The position numbers and the translations under genes were made by a program. This document shows positions 61,327 through 64,000 of a stretch of DNA of 64,000 nt, piece by piece (the first letter of the stretch is position 1; the number at the start of each line of letters is the position of its first letter). The DNA is taken from the NCBI GenBank assembly GCA_015056145.1, contig SVGY01000001.1, positions 1-64,000 of the forward strand, given 5' to 3'. The notes under the pieces are model-generated. The model made no database searches, was not told where the DNA came from, and saw only the letters and a program-made list of their open reading frames with translations. Source of the stretch: Clostridiales bacterium. Its GTDB lineage: Bacteria; Bacillota; Clostridia; Christensenellales; Aristaeellaceae.

Positions 61327-62694
61327 ATGAATCGGAATAGCTCATGCAACCGCAAATTTCAATTGCATTTGAAGCAATTTGTTCTGCTTACATTGATCCT
61401 TTCTGTTTTCTTTTCTTGCCTTGTACTGCCGGAAGGCGCCTATGCAAAGCAAACCGGCGTGACTAACGCCAAAGTTGTGCTTCGCAAAGCCGCTTCCAAA
61501 GAATCCGCTGCGCTGCAAACTTTGCCCAAGGGTGAAGAAGTAACCATCCTCGGCACAAGGGGAAGCTGGTATAAGGTGAATTACGGCCGTTTTACCGGCT
61601 ATGTGATGAAACAGTATGTTAAGGTCTCCTCTGCCAGCTCTTCCTCTGTCAGGGAGCAGATCAAAGATATCGGCACGCCTCCCGGAGCCATGCGGATCGG
61701 CGACGAAACCAGTGATGTAAAGAAGCTGCAAAAGGCGCTGGACATTCTGGGCTATTACGACGGGCGCATCGACGGCATCTACGGCGAGGGCACTGCTAAG
61801 GCCGTAAAGGAATATCAGAAGAAAAACGGCCTTGAGGACGACGGCGTTGCCGGCCCCGACACTGTAAAAAGCATTTTCGGCAGCTGCTCCAAAACCACCC
61901 TTTCCCCCAGCCTCCTTGCGGAGCAAAAGGGCAGCAGCTCCTCCACCTCCACCCGAAAGAGCAGTTCCCGGACCACCGCCAAAGCCAAAACCGTCAACAG
62001 TATTTCCGACATTGGTTCCGCACCCAAACCCATGCGCCCCGGCGCAAGCGGCAGCGATGTTGTAAAGCTGCAGCAGGCCCTGGAGTGCCTGGGATACTAT
62101 GACGGCGTTATTGACGGCGACTACGGCGAAGGCACCACCAAAGCCGTAAAGGCATTCCAGCGCAAGCGGGGCATGAAGGTGGATGGTATCGCCGGCTCTG
62201 GAACCATCCGGGTTCTTTTCGGTTCTTCCGGCTCCAAATCCTCTTCGGGCTCTTCTTCCGGCAGCAAAACCACCTCCACCAAGTACAAAACCGAGGTGAA
62301 GGATTGGTACGCCGATGATGTATCAAGGCTGATCCCCAAAAACGCCGTATTTACCGTAAAGGATGTATACACAGGCAGAACCTTCAAGGTGCGCCGCTGG
62401 GCAGGTTCCAATCACATCGACGCAGAGCCCCTTACCGCCTCCGACAGCGCAACCATGAAAAAAGTTTATGGCGGCTCCTGGAGCTGGCGGCGCAGGCCCA
62501 TCCTGATCCAGTATAACGGCCATGTTTACGCCGCTTCCATGAACGGCATGCCCCACGGAGACGATACCATCAGCGGCAACAATTTCAACGGTCACTTCTG
62601 TATCCACTTCAAAAACAGCAAGACCCATGGCACCAAAAAGGTGGACAAGGATCACCAGAATGCCGTAAATATCGCCAGCAAATACAGCTGGTAA
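61327..62694 (+). CDS. Secreted SH3b plus two peptidoglycan-binding domains and a conserved unassigned C-terminal domain
   Basis: A 455-residue secreted protein. Residues 1-40 form a signal peptide (FVLLTLILSVFFSCLVLPEG). An SH3b domain spans about 45-105. Two PG_binding_1 domains follow at about 124-188 and 238-300 (each with LDILGYYDGRIDG-like motifs and AVKEYQ/AVKAFQ), separated by Ser/Thr linkers. The last 135 residues form a domain with several His/Cys/Asp residues (GMPHGDD, GHFCIHFKNSKTHG, DKDHQ) that look like a metal or catalytic site. I have seen this C-terminal domain in clostridial wall proteins but know no function for it. ATG at 61327 fits AAGGAG spacing better than the GTG two codons earlier. 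Confidence 0.87.
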   Translation: MNRNSSCNRKFQLHLKQFVLLTLILSVFFSCLVLPEGAYAKQTGVTNAKVVLRKAASKESAALQTLPKGEEVTILGTRGSWYKVNYGRFTGYVMKQYVKVSSASSSSVREQIKDIGTPPGAMRIGDETSDVKKLQKALDILGYYDGRIDGIYGEGTAKAVKEYQKKNGLEDDGVAGPDTVKSIFGSCSKTTLSPSLLAEQKGSSSSTSTRKSSSRTTAKAKTVNSISDIGSAPKPMRPGASGSDVVKLQQALECLGYYDGVIDGDYGEGTTKAVKAFQRKRGMKVDGIAGSGTIRVLFGSSGSKSSSGSSSGSKTTSTKYKTEVKDWYADDVSRLIPKNAVFTVKDVYTGRTFKVRRWAGSNHIDAEPLTASDSATMKKVYGGSWSWRRRPILIQYNGHVYAASMNGMPHGDDTISGNNFNGHFCIHFKNSKTHGTKKVDKDHQNAVNIASKYSW

Positions 62695-62718
62695 AACAAA
62701 AAGGGAGGAACGCAGCCC

Positions 62719-63408
62719 ATGGAGGATAAGCTCACTTTGTCGCCCATTGCTCATATGGAAAGCGATTTTCCCACCAAGTTCGGCATTCCCCGCCAGAGCG
62801 GAATTGCACACCTTGCCTCCCGCATTGTTTTTGAAAAGGAGTACCGACAGCCGGAAGCTTTCCGTGGGCTTGAAAACTACAGCCATCTGTGGATCATCTG
62901 GGGTTTTTCAGAGGTAAAGCGGGAGCGCTGGTCCGCCACGGTACGCCCCCCCAGGCTTGGCGGCAACGTGCGCATGGGCGTTTTTGCCACCCGTTCCCCC
63001 TTTCGGCCCAATCCCCTGGGGCTATCCTCGGTAAAGCTGATTTCCATCCAGCAGGATGAAAAGAACGGTGTATCCCTTGTGGTGGAAGGGGCTGACCTGA
63101 TGGACGGAACGCCCATCTACGATATCAAGCCTTACATTCCCTACACAGACAGCCACCCCGAAGCTGTAGGAGGCTTTGCGGACGGCGTTCGCAAGGACCG
63201 GCTTAAGGTGGAGATACCTGATGAGCTTCTTGCCCTCGTGCCAGGAGATAAACAGGATGCCTTGCTTTCCATCCTGCGCCACGACCCCAGGCCTCATTAC
63301 CAGAACGATCCGGAGCGCCTGTACGGCTTCTTCTTTGCCGGTATGGAGATCAAATTCCGGGTGGAGGCAGATGTGCTGAAGGTCGTATCCATAGAATTCC
63401 CGGCCTGA
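62719..63408 (+). CDS. trmO: TrmO/TsaA-family tRNA t6A37 N6-methyltransferase
   Basis: A 229-residue protein of the TsaA (UPF0066) family. Family motifs are FPTKFGIPRQSGIAHLASRI, LENYSHLWIIWGFSE and GVFATRSPFRPNPLGLSSVKL. E. coli TrmO uses SAM to N6-methylate t6A at position 37 of tRNA-Thr. Here the gene stands alone behind the PG-binding gene with GGGAGG upstream. t6A itself depends on YwlC, encoded at 12.5 kb. Confidence 0.9.
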   Translation: MEDKLTLSPIAHMESDFPTKFGIPRQSGIAHLASRIVFEKEYRQPEAFRGLENYSHLWIIWGFSEVKRERWSATVRPPRLGGNVRMGVFATRSPFRPNPLGLSSVKLISIQQDEKNGVSLVVEGADLMDGTPIYDIKPYIPYTDSHPEAVGGFADGVRKDRLKVEIPDELLALVPGDKQDALLSILRHDPRPHYQNDPERLYGFFFAGMEIKFRVEADVLKVVSIEFPA

Positions 63409-63450
63409 CATCTGTACCCGCCGACAGAGCCGGGCTGACCAGCACACAGA

Positions 63451-63486
63451 AACTGCGCCGATGTTCTTTGGCGCAGTTTTTTGTTT
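63451..63486 (+). terminator. Intrinsic terminator after trmO
   Basis: AACTGCGCC (63451-63459) pairs with GGCGCAGTT (63470-63478), followed by a T-run. Confidence 0.83.
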
Positions 63487-63545
63487 CCGAAAAATTACAG
63501 AAATACTATGCGATACACGCTATAAAGTACGGAGGATAAAACACT

Positions 63546-64000
63546 ATGCTGAAAAAAGCTTTATTTCATATCGCCAAACGACCCTTTATGGGAAAGGTTG
63601 CGGGCGCTGCGTTCCGGTATTTCAGCTGGCTGATTCCCGTAAAGAAAGCATACAGCAGCAGGAAAACCCTTGCGTTTTATCATCCTCAGCCCTGCTACCA
63701 AAACCATATCGTTCTCTCGCCCAGGAGAGCCATCCGTAACCTGCAGCAACTGGCGTCGGACAGGTTCAACACCTATTTTCCTGACCTTTGGATGGCAGTG
63801 GAGGAAATCAGCAGGAAATATCCTGAATACAGCAAAGCATTTTCCCTCGTGGCCAACGGCGGAAGAAAACAGGAAGTACAGCAGGTTCATTTTCACATGT
63901 TCACAGACTGCGAAATGGTGGACGTTTCTTGCCACAGTACGGAAACCGGAAATGAGCTTTTCCGAAATGAATCCATCCGCATTTTGAAGTGCCCGGATCG
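63546..64000 (+). CDS. HIT-like protein, cut by the window edge
   Basis: An open frame of 151 codons runs from an ATG with GGAGG upstream to the window edge. After a basic, partly hydrophobic N-terminal region (LFHIAKRPFMGKVAGAAF), residues 40-120 match the histidine-triad fold: an IVLSPRRAIRNLQQL segment, SLVANGGRKQEVQQ and VHFHMFTD. The usual triad His-x-His-x-His appears as Gln113-x-His115-x-His117, so the first His is lost while the catalytic middle His remains. HIT proteins hydrolyse nucleotide phosphoramidates or similar. The C-terminus lies beyond the window. Confidence 0.7.
   Translation, partial: MLKKALFHIAKRPFMGKVAGAAFRYFSWLIPVKKAYSSRKTLAFYHPQPCYQNHIVLSPRRAIRNLQQLASDRFNTYFPDLWMAVEEISRKYPEYSKAFSLVANGGRKQEVQQVHFHMFTDCEMVDVSCHSTETGNELFRNESIRILKCPD

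Noticed and set aside
1-64000. CRISPR arrays, insertion sequences, prophage genes, T-box or common metabolite riboswitches
   Set aside because: I looked for regular spaced repeats, transposase or integrase motifs, terminal inverted repeats and T-box or riboswitch core words and found none that could be supported.

Overview
The window reads as a chromosomal segment of a Firmicutes bacterium of the class Clostridia, with fairly high GC (mid-50s percent by eye). The evidence is the Firmicutes-specific ctsR-mcsA-mcsB-clpC operon, the clostridial order rpmE-yqhQ-prmC-prfA-ywlC-ywlE, a ylbF-miaB-mutS-mutL-miaA-ynbB cluster, sporulation-type proteins (SpoIVFA/SpoIVFB-like, SpoIID-like, SpoVB-like), strong GGAGG ribosome binding sites and canonical TTGNNN/TATAAT promoters. 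A Christensenellales-like gut lineage would fit, but that is a guess. Almost all of the window is ordinary core genome; I see no prophage, insertion sequence, CRISPR array, tRNA or rRNA. No gene-free stretch exceeds 300 bases.

Layout. 1-6 kb: an edge-truncated membrane protein, an aldo/keto reductase with ferredoxin-type clusters, a DUF1294 membrane protein, an SGNH esterase, and a two-gene operon of a D-aminoacylase-like amidohydrolase and a GH3 (NagZ-like) glycosidase. 6-15.7 kb: rplS, an acidic orphan, a zinc-ribbon membrane protein, rpmE, then a translation operon (yqhQ, prmC, prfA, ywlC, ywlE, beta-CASP nuclease). 15.8-19 kb: a tandem pair of RimK-like ATP-grasp ligases facing an AT-rich orphan gene that looks transferred. 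18.8-22.3 kb: a sugar operon (MFS transporter, GH2 glycosidase, RidA) with a palindromic site just inside the transcript. 22.4-28.2 kb: a SpoVB-like flippase, a TrmN6-like tRNA methylase and a SpoIID protein carrying about nine SH3 repeats.

28.3-42.4 kb is one long leftward array: two radical-SAM family genes, an RNase G-like gene, miaB, ylbF, mutS, mutL, miaA, ynbB and a spoIVFA/spoIVFB-like pair. It covers mismatch repair, tRNA A37 modification and sporulation proteolysis. 42.5-47.2 kb is the ctsR operon with a clear CtsR box at its promoter. 47.2-55.9 kb holds an ABC exporter, a CNNM/CorC-type protein, a HAD phosphatase, SRP RNA leading into glyA, a YraN protein, a GNAT acetyltransferase, a phosphohexomutase and a DUF2461 protein. 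55.9-64 kb holds a large secreted/anchored CARDB-like protein with a Tyr/Asp-rich tail, an 803-residue coiled-coil protein with a degenerate ATPase-like segment behind a sigma-E-like promoter, a secreted SH3/peptidoglycan-binding protein with an unassigned C-terminal domain, a TrmO-like methylase and an edge-truncated HIT protein.

Two themes cut across the operons. Five genes (ywlC, trmN6-like, miaA, miaB, trmO-like) are all predicted to act on adenosine 37 of tRNA. Both the protein-arginine kinase (mcsB) and a phosphatase with the YwlE arginine-phosphatase signature are present. No obvious new defence or mobile system is visible. The most promising unexplained pieces are the ATP-grasp pair, the AT-rich orphan, the 803-residue protein and several RNA hairpins placed at ribosome binding sites.
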